DNA of 64,000 nucleotides from NORP240 sp038134485. GTDB taxonomy: Bacteria > Pseudomonadota > Gammaproteobacteria > Pseudomonadales > Pseudohongiellaceae. Below, one piece after another: positions 51,065 to 59,264 of the stretch; position 1 is the stretch's first letter; the number at the start of each line of letters is the position of its first letter. The notes below the pieces were generated by a model that saw nothing but the letters and a program-made list of their open reading frames with translations, did no database searches and was not told the origin of the DNA. Position numbers and translations under genes: made by a program. The stretch is taken from the NCBI GenBank assembly GCA_038134485.1, contig JAYPVG010000014.1, positions 7,259 to 71,258 of the forward strand, given 5' to 3'.

Positions 51065-53364
51065 TACGATAATCCCTTTAATCGCCTGGCTACCCAATCA
51101 ATGCACATCAGCGAAATAAGTAACGCCAGCAACCAGGGGCGGTCCCAGAGGTCTTCCTGGATTTCCCTCGAGTACGCGTTGGGAATGTATTCGATTTCAT
51201 CAAGCAGATTTGCTGCCTCTGCAAAACCGTAATGCTTACCGCCGCTCGCTGCAGCAATTCGCGTGAGTAGCCCGGCATCCATACTGGCGTTTGAGTACTC
51301 TCGCAATGAGGGCGTAACCACAAACGCGGAACGCTTCTCGGAACTGTCAGCGGCGGCGTCGCCGGCTGCGCTGGCGACATCAACCAGCAGTTCATGCACA
51401 CCCTCGTTTTCCACAATGAAGCTCACCCGGTAGACGCCGTCTTCTTCGATATCCCACTCCATAGGAATATCTTGTACCTGTCCCTCGGGATCTGTCACCT
51501 GCATCCACAGTGTGGCATCGTTGTCGGGCTCATAATCGTCGCCCAATACCGTCGCAGAAATATTGACTTCATCGCCAATATTGTAGAACTCTCGATCAAA
51601 ATCCACCGAAATGCGCTCCGGTGCCGATACCGCTAGCCACCGAAGAATCTGCCGCCACAATGTTTCATGAGACTGATCTTCCGACGGCATCATCATCTGC
51701 CAGCGCCATGTGCTGGCTGTGTTAAGCGACACGCTTCGGCCACTTCCATAACGCTGAGACGCTATGATCGGCAAGGGTTGATTTTGGAACTGCAGTATCG
51801 GGTGCTCAAGCAGCACGGTCGCTCCAGGCTTGGCGCGCCCGGTTACATGGACACCCTGCAACTCGGGTAGCTCCTGCCATAAACGACGATTAGCAGCGTC
51901 TTCACTGGATAGTCTTAGCAGCGGCGAAAATTCTCCATTCCGGGTCAAGCGAGGGAAGTACAACTCGCCGGTTGGATGTTCTCCACGACGAATACCTCCT
52001 CGCAGATGAGAGGGCAGGAAACTTTCTTCAACGATAGTCACAGGAAGAATATCAGCCACGGGAGAGGCCAGGTATCCCTCATCAACCATGCCGCTGATTA
52101 GGAATCCGCCTCCCCGCTGAGCGACAAAGTCATCGATCATCTGTAGTTGATCAGCATTAAAAAAACTGGCTTCAATATCTCCCAAGATTATCGCCTCGTA
52201 GCGATAGAGCTCTTCCTTGCTCGCAGGAAATCCGGCACTCAACTCCGTCGGCGAATCTATACCCTGGCGGTAGAATTTTTCTGGACCGGTCTGCAGGTAG
52301 GTTGCAAGCCGCAACGAATTATCGCCCTGTACTGCCCGACGGATAAACTTGTACTCATTGCGCGGATGACCCTCGATATAAAGAACATCCAGCGGCGGCC
52401 TCTCACTATTGTCAACCAGGAACCTATAGCTGTTGTTCTCAGAAATAATTTCGCCGTCCTGCAGCGCCACCTTCAATTCGTAGACGATCTCTTCGCGACG
52501 CTCGGGCGTCAGTTGCAAATCGTATCGTCGCGTCACTCCCTCTTCGCCCAGGGTTATAGTTTCATTAACCACGGCAACATCGCCATCAAGTATGGAAATT
52601 TCAACCGGAACGCCCTGATATCCCTGGTGATTCAGCGCAACCTGTACATCGAATACCGAGCCCTCCAATACAGTCTTCGCGCTGCCAACATCAACGATGC
52701 CAATATCTTGGGGTATATTCTCCTCCCCCACGCCAATGGTAAATACTGGTACTTGCCTGCCACCCAGGGAATCGGCAATGGTTAAGGGATCGGAGTCAGT
52801 GTTATCTGCACCGTCGGTGATCAGCACTATCCCCCCCAGGGGCAGTCCGTTTAGCTGATCGTCAACGTACTGCAACGCCTGCTCAAGCGACGACGAAGTC
52901 CCGCTGCCCTGTAGCTCCGCGGCACCCGCGATCCGATTAGTCATCTTGTCGAAGCGGAATGTTCGTATCTGGAAAGTTTCCGCCAGCTCTTCCAAATATC
53001 CTTCTTCGTACAGTAATTCACTGACCGCACTCGCTCTCGCCTGCCCGGCCACATCTTCAATCTGCATGCTTCCCGAATCGTCGATCAGCACCCCAAGGTA
53101 GGTTTCCTGGGGCGTTATCTGTGTAGTAGTAACAATGGGTCTGAGCAGGCAGAGCAGTAGTATGACCAGCACCGCCGACCGCAAGCTGATGAAGAATGTT
53201 TTCCAGCCGGCAGAGATCGGTCGCGTAGTCTTGCGATAGGTGAACCAGACCAGAGTCACCAGAGCGGTAACTAGTAGAAAAAAAACTAACGGGCTGACGC
53301 CATAAGCAAAGGTGAATCGCCCGTCCTGAATTGCCTGAAGCAGGTTGTTTTCTGTGAACTGCAT
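51064..53364 (-). CDS. VWA membrane protein with GATase-like domain
   Basis: 766 residues. Two N-terminal helices (about 23-42 and 60-79), a VWA domain with MIDAS IDDSGSMQIED (about 91-101) and GIVLITDGADNTDSD, an Ig-like region (EISILDGDVAVVNETITLGEE), a GATase-like segment (YEAIILGDIEASFF, IDDFVAQRGGGFLISGM), further beta domains and a final helix (WLLALLISLMCIDWVARRL). The C-terminus is at the membrane. Eleven bases after the DUF4175-like gene. Confidence 0.85.
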   Translation of the reverse strand: MQFTENNLLQAIQDGRFTFAYGVSPLVFFLLVTALVTLVWFTYRKTTRPISAGWKTFFISLRSAVLVILLLCLLRPIVTTTQITPQETYLGVLIDDSGSMQIEDVAGQARASAVSELLYEEGYLEELAETFQIRTFRFDKMTNRIAGAAELQGSGTSSSLEQALQYVDDQLNGLPLGGIVLITDGADNTDSDPLTIADSLGGRQVPVFTIGVGEENIPQDIGIVDVGSAKTVLEGSVFDVQVALNHQGYQGVPVEISILDGDVAVVNETITLGEEGVTRRYDLQLTPERREEIVYELKVALQDGEIISENNSYRFLVDNSERPPLDVLYIEGHPRNEYKFIRRAVQGDNSLRLATYLQTGPEKFYRQGIDSPTELSAGFPASKEELYRYEAIILGDIEASFFNADQLQMIDDFVAQRGGGFLISGMVDEGYLASPVADILPVTIVEESFLPSHLRGGIRRGEHPTGELYFPRLTRNGEFSPLLRLSSEDAANRRLWQELPELQGVHVTGRAKPGATVLLEHPILQFQNQPLPIIASQRYGSGRSVSLNTASTWRWQMMMPSEDQSHETLWRQILRWLAVSAPERISVDFDREFYNIGDEVNISATVLGDDYEPDNDATLWMQVTDPEGQVQDIPMEWDIEEDGVYRVSFIVENEGVHELLVDVASAAGDAAADSSEKRSAFVVTPSLREYSNASMDAGLLTRIAAASGGKHYGFAEAANLLDEIEYIPNAYSREIQEDLWDRPWLLALLISLMCIDWVARRLKGLS

Positions 53365-53375
53365 TATTCCGGAGC

Positions 53376-56300
53376 CTAGTTAGCTGCCCCCTGGTTCTCC
53401 GATAACACCCGATAGTACTCTTCAACGAGTTGCCGGTACTCATCAGGTATTTCTTCATCCATGACCGCATAAAGCTTGTTGTTAATATTATCCAGTTCAG
53501 CTTGTGCCCGCAGTTGACCTTCCAGCTCCAGAATAGGTTGCAGTAGCTGCCTGAACAGCTCAGGCTGATTGAGAAAATCCTCAATATCCTGCTGAGTCAA
53601 CTGCTGACGGATGGATCTGGCGTTCCCAAATGGTGAGTTATTACCACTGGTATCGATCAGGCCTCCGCCCAGACGATTGTTATTGCCATCGCCGCGCGCA
53701 CCCCCGCCGGACTGCTGTGCCCCTGGCTGACCGCCAGCCTGCTGATTGTTTGCCTGCTGATTTCCACCGGGCTGTTGACCGAGTTGCTGTCCGGGCTGCC
53801 TACCCCCGGGCTGCTGACCGCCAGCCTGATTCTGTTGTTGCAGCTGTTGCGTCAGTTGCTGAGCTAGTTGCTGACTGCGTTGTAGCTGATCACGCATTTC
53901 ACGCACCGAAGGCATTCCCTGCTGGGAATCGCCGTCGTTGAAAGCGAGCGCCTGCTGCTGCAATTGCTGAATCTGTTCAGCCAACTCAGCGGCATCTCGG
54001 GCTGCCTGCTGTATTTGATCGGACTGCGTTCCTTCCTGACCCGGCGTTAGTGCCATCAGAGTAGAACTCAGATCGGATATCTGATCTTCGATCTCGCTCT
54101 CTATATCGACCGCCAGATTGACCATGCCATTGCGCAGCACCCGATTGCTGGTTTGCATCTGTTCACGAATTGGTCGCAGCTCCCGGCTTGCCTCCTGCGC
54201 TTGTGACATCAGCCGCTGGTCCTCATTATCACCCCTGGCGATGATCGCCCGCAGCATATCCTCTATTTCCTCGAGGTCTCGCTGCTGACGCTGCTGACTT
54301 TCTACCAGTGCCTGCAGATCTTCATTGCTGCGAATTGACTGCCTGGTCTGACCCAGCCCCTGCTGCCGACTGGTCTCTTCCAGCGCATCTTGTAACTGTC
54401 GCTGCTGCTGCAACAACTGCTGACCGCGCCGACCGATATTCTGGGCCAGCTGGTTAACAGACCTTTCGGACTGCTCGTTCAAGGCCTGTTGTTGCTCGCG
54501 CAAGTTCTCCAGCGCTTTTTGACTCAATGCGGATGCGATGGATGCATCGCCACTATCAGCGGCCTGGCGCATTTGTTCCGCGGCCCTTTGCAAGGGGGAT
54601 TGCTGTTGGCTTCCGCCACTGGAGGAAGAGCCCCCCTGTGACTGCTGTTGAGACGACTGCTGGGATTGAGGAGAACCTGATTGGGACTGCTGGGAACGCG
54701 AGAGCTGCTGTGAAAGTTGGGCAACCTCGCGACTCAATTGCTCCTGCTGACGCATCAGTCGCTCCAGTTCCCTACGCTTCTGCTCCTCAGTCATCTGATC
54801 CTCACGGCGTGCAAGATTTCTCTGCGCCCGGGTCAGACCCTCCTGTCGCCTCGCCAGCTCTTCTAACTTGTCAGCTTCCTCGGTATTCTGCGCCCCACCA
54901 CCACCTCCACTCTGTGGCGTTTCGTATCGGTTTTCCAGCCGGCCCAGTTCCATTTCAAAAAGCTCTCGCAGATCCTCACGTTCCTGCTGGGCGCCGCCGC
55001 CACCGCCTCCGCCACCACCTTGCTGCATGCTGATCTGGGTGCGATTAATATTCGCTTCCGCTTTGAGAATAAATTGCAGGGCGGCCTGCTCCGGTGTCAA
55101 CGCGCTGGTAATCTGCTGTTGATCCAGTTCAACTGCTGCCAGATTCATCTGCTCAATCGCGAGCGAGAGATTTTCGACTGCCTGATCGTACGTATCATCC
55201 GAAAAGTTGAGTCGTTCCGAAAGGCGATCGATCGACATGCGAGCCCGCTCGGTAGCTTCTCTCTGCGACTGGGCAATGATCTCCGCATCAGCCTGAAACT
55301 CATCGGCAGTGGCTTGATTTTGGCGATTACGCAATTTCCACGTTGCAGCGATAATGTCTTTCTGCACTCGAACCAGGGCGCTGCTATCACCACCCTGCTG
55401 GCCGCCGCCACCTCCGCCGCCACCGCCACCTCCGCCCCCTTGGCGGAACTCCTGGTCGGTAGGAATAATCTCCAGGAAGTAGATATCGGAGATCACCTCG
55501 GCTGGACCCGCTAGCCCGTTGTTATCCGCCATGGTCAGGTAGTAGCTGACAAAATCCCCGGGCTCCACCTGCAGGTCTTCGAGGTAAATCAACTCCGCAC
55601 CGTTAACACTCCTGACACCGGGTGTTTGCAGAAATTCGACCGTGCGCTCATCCTGTCCGACCACACTGTAGTGTAAGCTGAACTCACTGATACCGTAGTC
55701 GTCGCTGGCATCCACTTCGATCACCACCTCTTCGAGGGGCATCACATCCTGGTCGTTACCCGGCCTTTTAAGCACCAGTTCCGGTGGTGTGTCCTGAATC
55801 GCGCGAATGTAATAGTCCAGCGGGTCCTGCGATTCGAGCTGCTCGAAATCGCGAGCCACAATCCGATAAACGCCGTCTGCCATCACCGTGAAATCGACCG
55901 TTCCTTCATTGCCGTCCAAATCAAGGGGGATATTCTCGTAAATGACAACTTCCTCGCCATCCTCGTTATACGAGGGCTGAAATTCCAGGGTGGCCTCGGC
56001 GATAGGCTTGTTGAAAGTGACGGTCAGACCTACCCCTGTGCCCTCCGGAACCACCATATCGCCACTGTCTTCTTCAACATTATCTTCATAGCCCGTGTAT
56101 TCGGGATAATCGAATGCCACATCGATCTGCTCGACCTGGGGCAGGTCAAACAGCGCGATCTGGTACTGCGTCGAGTTATATTCATCAGCTTCGGTAAATG
56201 TCACGTAGTACGTAGTATCTTCGTCAAGCGCAGGGACGTAGTAGCTGTAAGTCGCACTATCGCTGCCGCTACCGTCTCTGGACATAGTAAAATCGCGCCA

Positions 56301-57038
56301 GTTGACATTATCATCCTGAAGCCTGAGAGTGACCGTTGCCGGAATTGCATTGGTAACCCGCGCGATGATAGTGACGCTACTGCCGCGCTGCAGCTCCAGG
56401 TTGCCGGGTTCCAGGGCTATTTCAATCGGGGCAGTTGGCTCCAGAACCAGCGGTTCAGGCTCAGCAATAGCAAATGGCCATGCCAACTTACTGCCTGCAG
56501 TCAGAAGCGTCTCGGACACGCTGAAAAGTCCAGCAATCGCAACAACTGTGATTGCGGCACCGGCGAATGAAAACCAGGACTGACGGGCTGGTATTACCGT
56601 TTCGACCTGCTGTTCCTGCTGCCGCACATGCTCCTGCGCATCCAACCACAACTGCTGAATGAATTGATAGGAAACCCCCCGGCGACCATGGATAAGCTCA
56701 TCGTCGGTAAATTCCATCGAGGTTAGCAGGCGCTGTTCCAAATCTGGGATGCGCGCCTCAACATACTGTGCCAAATGGCGGTCGTCGGCCCTTTTCAGGA
56801 GCAACGAGCGACCCAGAACGACAACTATCGCAATAATTCCAAGCAGCGTTATCGCAAATAGAGCGATGCTCCCAGTTCGACCAGGATCGAGCCATGCCTC
56901 CAGGGCCGTCATTCCCAACAACAGCGCAGCGACAGCGGCAATTGCAAGGCTCAGGAATTTCAACAGAAACAAGCGGCTGTGCCGGCGGCGAATTTTTTTC
57001 AGAGTCTGTCGTAGCGTAGAGAAAGAAGGGGACGACAT
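53376..57038 (-). CDS. DUF4175-like membrane protein with Gln-rich coiled coil
   Basis: 1220 residues; head of the operon. Three membrane helices (about 24-44, 51-74 and 155-178), then extracytoplasmic Ig-like domains (EPTAPIEIALEPGNLELQRG; FNKPIAEATLEFQ), a poly-Gly linker of about 13 residues near 533-545 and shorter ones near 672 and 708, a long Gln/Arg/Glu-rich coiled coil (about 730-1060), a Gln/Gly low-complexity run (about 1085-1150) and a short folded end (EIPDEYRQLVEEYYRVL). No complete match to a characterised protein; DUF4175 is the nearest description. Role inferred: envelope scaffold recruiting the MoxR/VWA group. Confidence 0.78.
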   Translation of the reverse strand: MSSPSFSTLRQTLKKIRRRHSRLFLLKFLSLAIAAVAALLLGMTALEAWLDPGRTGSIALFAITLLGIIAIVVVLGRSLLLKRADDRHLAQYVEARIPDLEQRLLTSMEFTDDELIHGRRGVSYQFIQQLWLDAQEHVRQQEQQVETVIPARQSWFSFAGAAITVVAIAGLFSVSETLLTAGSKLAWPFAIAEPEPLVLEPTAPIEIALEPGNLELQRGSSVTIIARVTNAIPATVTLRLQDDNVNWRDFTMSRDGSGSDSATYSYYVPALDEDTTYYVTFTEADEYNSTQYQIALFDLPQVEQIDVAFDYPEYTGYEDNVEEDSGDMVVPEGTGVGLTVTFNKPIAEATLEFQPSYNEDGEEVVIYENIPLDLDGNEGTVDFTVMADGVYRIVARDFEQLESQDPLDYYIRAIQDTPPELVLKRPGNDQDVMPLEEVVIEVDASDDYGISEFSLHYSVVGQDERTVEFLQTPGVRSVNGAELIYLEDLQVEPGDFVSYYLTMADNNGLAGPAEVISDIYFLEIIPTDQEFRQGGGGGGGGGGGGGQQGGDSSALVRVQKDIIAATWKLRNRQNQATADEFQADAEIIAQSQREATERARMSIDRLSERLNFSDDTYDQAVENLSLAIEQMNLAAVELDQQQITSALTPEQAALQFILKAEANINRTQISMQQGGGGGGGGGAQQEREDLRELFEMELGRLENRYETPQSGGGGGAQNTEEADKLEELARRQEGLTRAQRNLARREDQMTEEQKRRELERLMRQQEQLSREVAQLSQQLSRSQQSQSGSPQSQQSSQQQSQGGSSSSGGSQQQSPLQRAAEQMRQAADSGDASIASALSQKALENLREQQQALNEQSERSVNQLAQNIGRRGQQLLQQQRQLQDALEETSRQQGLGQTRQSIRSNEDLQALVESQQRQQRDLEEIEDMLRAIIARGDNEDQRLMSQAQEASRELRPIREQMQTSNRVLRNGMVNLAVDIESEIEDQISDLSSTLMALTPGQEGTQSDQIQQAARDAAELAEQIQQLQQQALAFNDGDSQQGMPSVREMRDQLQRSQQLAQQLTQQLQQQNQAGGQQPGGRQPGQQLGQQPGGNQQANNQQAGGQPGAQQSGGGARGDGNNNRLGGGLIDTSGNNSPFGNARSIRQQLTQQDIEDFLNQPELFRQLLQPILELEGQLRAQAELDNINNKLYAVMDEEIPDEYRQLVEEYYRVLSENQGAAN

Positions 57039-57050
57039 AGCAAAGTTCCG

Positions 57051-57067
57051 TCGAATGTATTATTCGA
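57051..57067. promoter_or_regulatory. inverted repeat upstream of the MoxR/VWA operon
   Basis: TCGAAT-GTATT-ATTCGA, perfect 6-5-6, lying 13-29 bases before the first start codon of the operon. Placement suits an operator. The rest of the 311-base gap to the Nudix gene holds no gene. Confidence 0.4.
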
Positions 57068-57349
57068 ACGTCCTGACCAGACATACTGATTGGGCCTTGT
57101 GAGGACCGGACTCAGTGGCCGCCGGCAGTGACTTTTCCTTACAAGTTAACTGCCCTAACTATCCCATCATCTAGGTTCGAAAAGCAAGCATATATCAGTG
57201 TTTCAGCGGACATTAAGGGACATCTGTCGGATGATTCGTATGCTGGCTGCAATCGCCCCTGAAAGCCAGGGTTTTTGCCCTTTATTGACAGCTGTGCGCC
57301 ACAAAAATGTCCCTCTCAGGGCCTATTCGCGGGACTGCATGGAAGGCAA

Positions 57350-57940
57350 TTATTCCGAGTTGTCGGTCACACCCATTTCAGATGGACGGTAATAAGGGGA
57401 ATTTTCCGGAAAAACCCGGATATCGCGACCGCTGAATCCTTCCAATACCTGATCAAGGGTCGAATAGTCGAGCAAATCTCGCAAGGTAACCTGTGTTGGA
57501 TGCGGCACAACAAGTTGTTTCGATGCTATTTCCCGTATTGCATCGGCCGGACTTATCCAGCGATAGTCGCGAATCTCGCTGTCATCCACCACCACTTTTA
57601 CTTGCCGGTAGATGGGGCACAGGAAAAACCAGGTACTGTAGCGGCGCGGCAAGTGCTCCGGGGTTGTCCAGTGCGCCGTGTGAACGAGATGCTCCGGCGC
57701 CAGTTCGATGCCTGCCTCCTCGCGGGTCTCCCGCACTGCGGCTCGCAGCGCTGCATAATATTCGAGTCCAACGCCGGCAACAGGATAATCGTCGGCATCA
57801 ATCTTGCCTCCGGGAAACACCCAACTGTCCGCATTGAATGCGAGATTACGGTCTCGCAGCAGCATGAGCACTTCGATATCGTCGCTGACCTCACGGACCA
57901 GCACTACAGTCGCAGCAGGCTTCGGTTCAATGACAGTCAT
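57350..57940 (-). CDS. Nudix hydrolase
   Basis: 196 residues with a Nudix box: GGKIDADDYPVAG, an insert, then AALRAAVRETREEAGIEL (about 66-85), the Glu-rich metal site. Hydrolyses a nucleoside diphosphate linked to another group; which one is unknown (CoA-type or ADP-sugar are common). Divergent from the DUF3524 glycosyltransferase with a 79-base gap. Confidence 0.9.
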   Translation of the reverse strand: MTVIEPKPAATVVLVREVSDDIEVLMLLRDRNLAFNADSWVFPGGKIDADDYPVAGVGLEYYAALRAAVRETREEAGIELAPEHLVHTAHWTTPEHLPRRYSTWFFLCPIYRQVKVVVDDSEIRDYRWISPADAIREIASKQLVVPHPTQVTLRDLLDYSTLDQVLEGFSGRDIRVFPENSPYYRPSEMGVTDNSE

Positions 57941-58019
57941 ACTAGTTGTCTGTTAAGAATAAGAATGATGTAGTTACTTCCATGAGATCGAATAATCGAT
58001 TTCGAAGGAAAGCAGCATA

Positions 58020-59168
58020 ATGAAAAAACACGTTCTTGTCCTGTCCGCATATGATGCCCTGAGCCATCAACACTGGCGAACTGTAGTGGCACAGCTTCTG
58101 CCAGAGTTCCACTGGACACAACTCGCTTTACCTGCGCGCCATTTCAGCTGGCGGGTCCGGGGAAACAGTTTGAGCTGGGGAATTGGCCAGGCGGCTTCGC
58201 TTGCGGGGCCCTATGACCTGTTGCTTGCGACATCCCTGGTAGATCTGGCCAGTCTGCGGGGATTTGTCCCCTCGCTGGCTACAATCCCGACCATTGTTTA
58301 TTTCCACGAAAACCAATTTGTGTATCCGCTTAACCCTAAAATAACGGGACAAAAACAGTTTGAAAACCTGGACGCCACCATGGTATCGCTTTACACCGCC
58401 CTGTGTGCAGACCAGTTGGTTTTCAACAGTGAATTCAATCGACAGACCTTTCTGGCAGGTATTCGGCGACTATTGCAAAAATTGCCGGATCAGATACCTA
58501 CAGACATTGAATCCAGACTGGCAAAGTCTCGCGTCATTCCAGTGCCGCTTGGAATGGATTTATCGCTAACGGAAAAGCATCCTGAGAGCGACCCGAAAGT
58601 GCTGAACCTTGCCTGGAATCACCGCTGGGAATACGACAAGGGTATTGACCTGCTATTGCAGGTGGTACGCAGGATAGAGGAACTCGGACTTGCCGTGCAA
58701 TTTCACATATCGGGGCAGCAATTTCGGCAACGACCCAAGGAATTCGGCTTGATCGAGCAGCTTCTATCACAGATGAGGAACCGTGACCCGCGCCTGCAAC
58801 ACCGCCTCGGATATCTTACGGACCGGAGGGAGTACCTGGCGGAACTTGCCAGATGTGATGTTGTGCTTTCGACCGCACGGCACGATTTTCAGGGGCTGGC
58901 TGTGCTCGAAGCATGTGCCTTGGGATGCACGCCGCTCTGTCCAGACAATCTGGTATACCCCGAATACCTTGGCATGCCGTTTCTTTACGCGGCGCCAGGC
59001 GAGGCATCAAACTCCAATGCTGCCGCTGAAATTGTCGATCGGCTGATTCATTGGCGTACTGAAAAAAAGGAGGGGAAAGCACTACCAAAATTCCATCCGG
59101 AGAAGTTTTTACCAGCGGCGCTTAAAGAAAGTTATCTGATGCTTTTCAATACCCTGATTAAAGACTGA
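58020..59168 (+). CDS. DUF3524 glycosyltransferase, tRNA-queuosine mannosyltransferase (QTMAN) type
   Basis: 382 residues, GT-B fold. N-terminal DUF3524 marks: VLSAYDALSHQHWR (about 7-20), ARHFSWRVRGNSLSW, YDLLLATSLVDLASLRG, TIVYFHENQFVYP (about 92-104). C-terminal GT4-like donor domain: LAWNHRWEYDKGIDLLL, VVLSTARHDFQGLAVLEA. Human GTDC1, now called QTMAN, has the same domain and adds mannose to queuosine in tRNA-Asp. Bacterial members are little studied. The secD-secF genes nearby are commonly linked to queA-tgt, the queuosine genes, which would sit just outside the window. Confidence 0.85.
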   Translation: MKKHVLVLSAYDALSHQHWRTVVAQLLPEFHWTQLALPARHFSWRVRGNSLSWGIGQAASLAGPYDLLLATSLVDLASLRGFVPSLATIPTIVYFHENQFVYPLNPKITGQKQFENLDATMVSLYTALCADQLVFNSEFNRQTFLAGIRRLLQKLPDQIPTDIESRLAKSRVIPVPLGMDLSLTEKHPESDPKVLNLAWNHRWEYDKGIDLLLQVVRRIEELGLAVQFHISGQQFRQRPKEFGLIEQLLSQMRNRDPRLQHRLGYLTDRREYLAELARCDVVLSTARHDFQGLAVLEACALGCTPLCPDNLVYPEYLGMPFLYAAPGEASNSNAAAEIVDRLIHWRTEKKEGKALPKFHPEKFLPAALKESYLMLFNTLIKD

Positions 59169-59264
59169 ACAATATGAACAGCGCACCAGAAGAAGCACTT
59201 ACTGTCTTGGGAGAACTTGTAATCACATTAATCAAAATTTACGGATGAAATAGCACTGATGCGC

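Noticed and set aside
53700..55440. Repeated Gln and Gly codons as a CRISPR or tandem-repeat array
   Set aside because: Irregular codon repeats inside a coding frame, not regular direct repeats with spacers.
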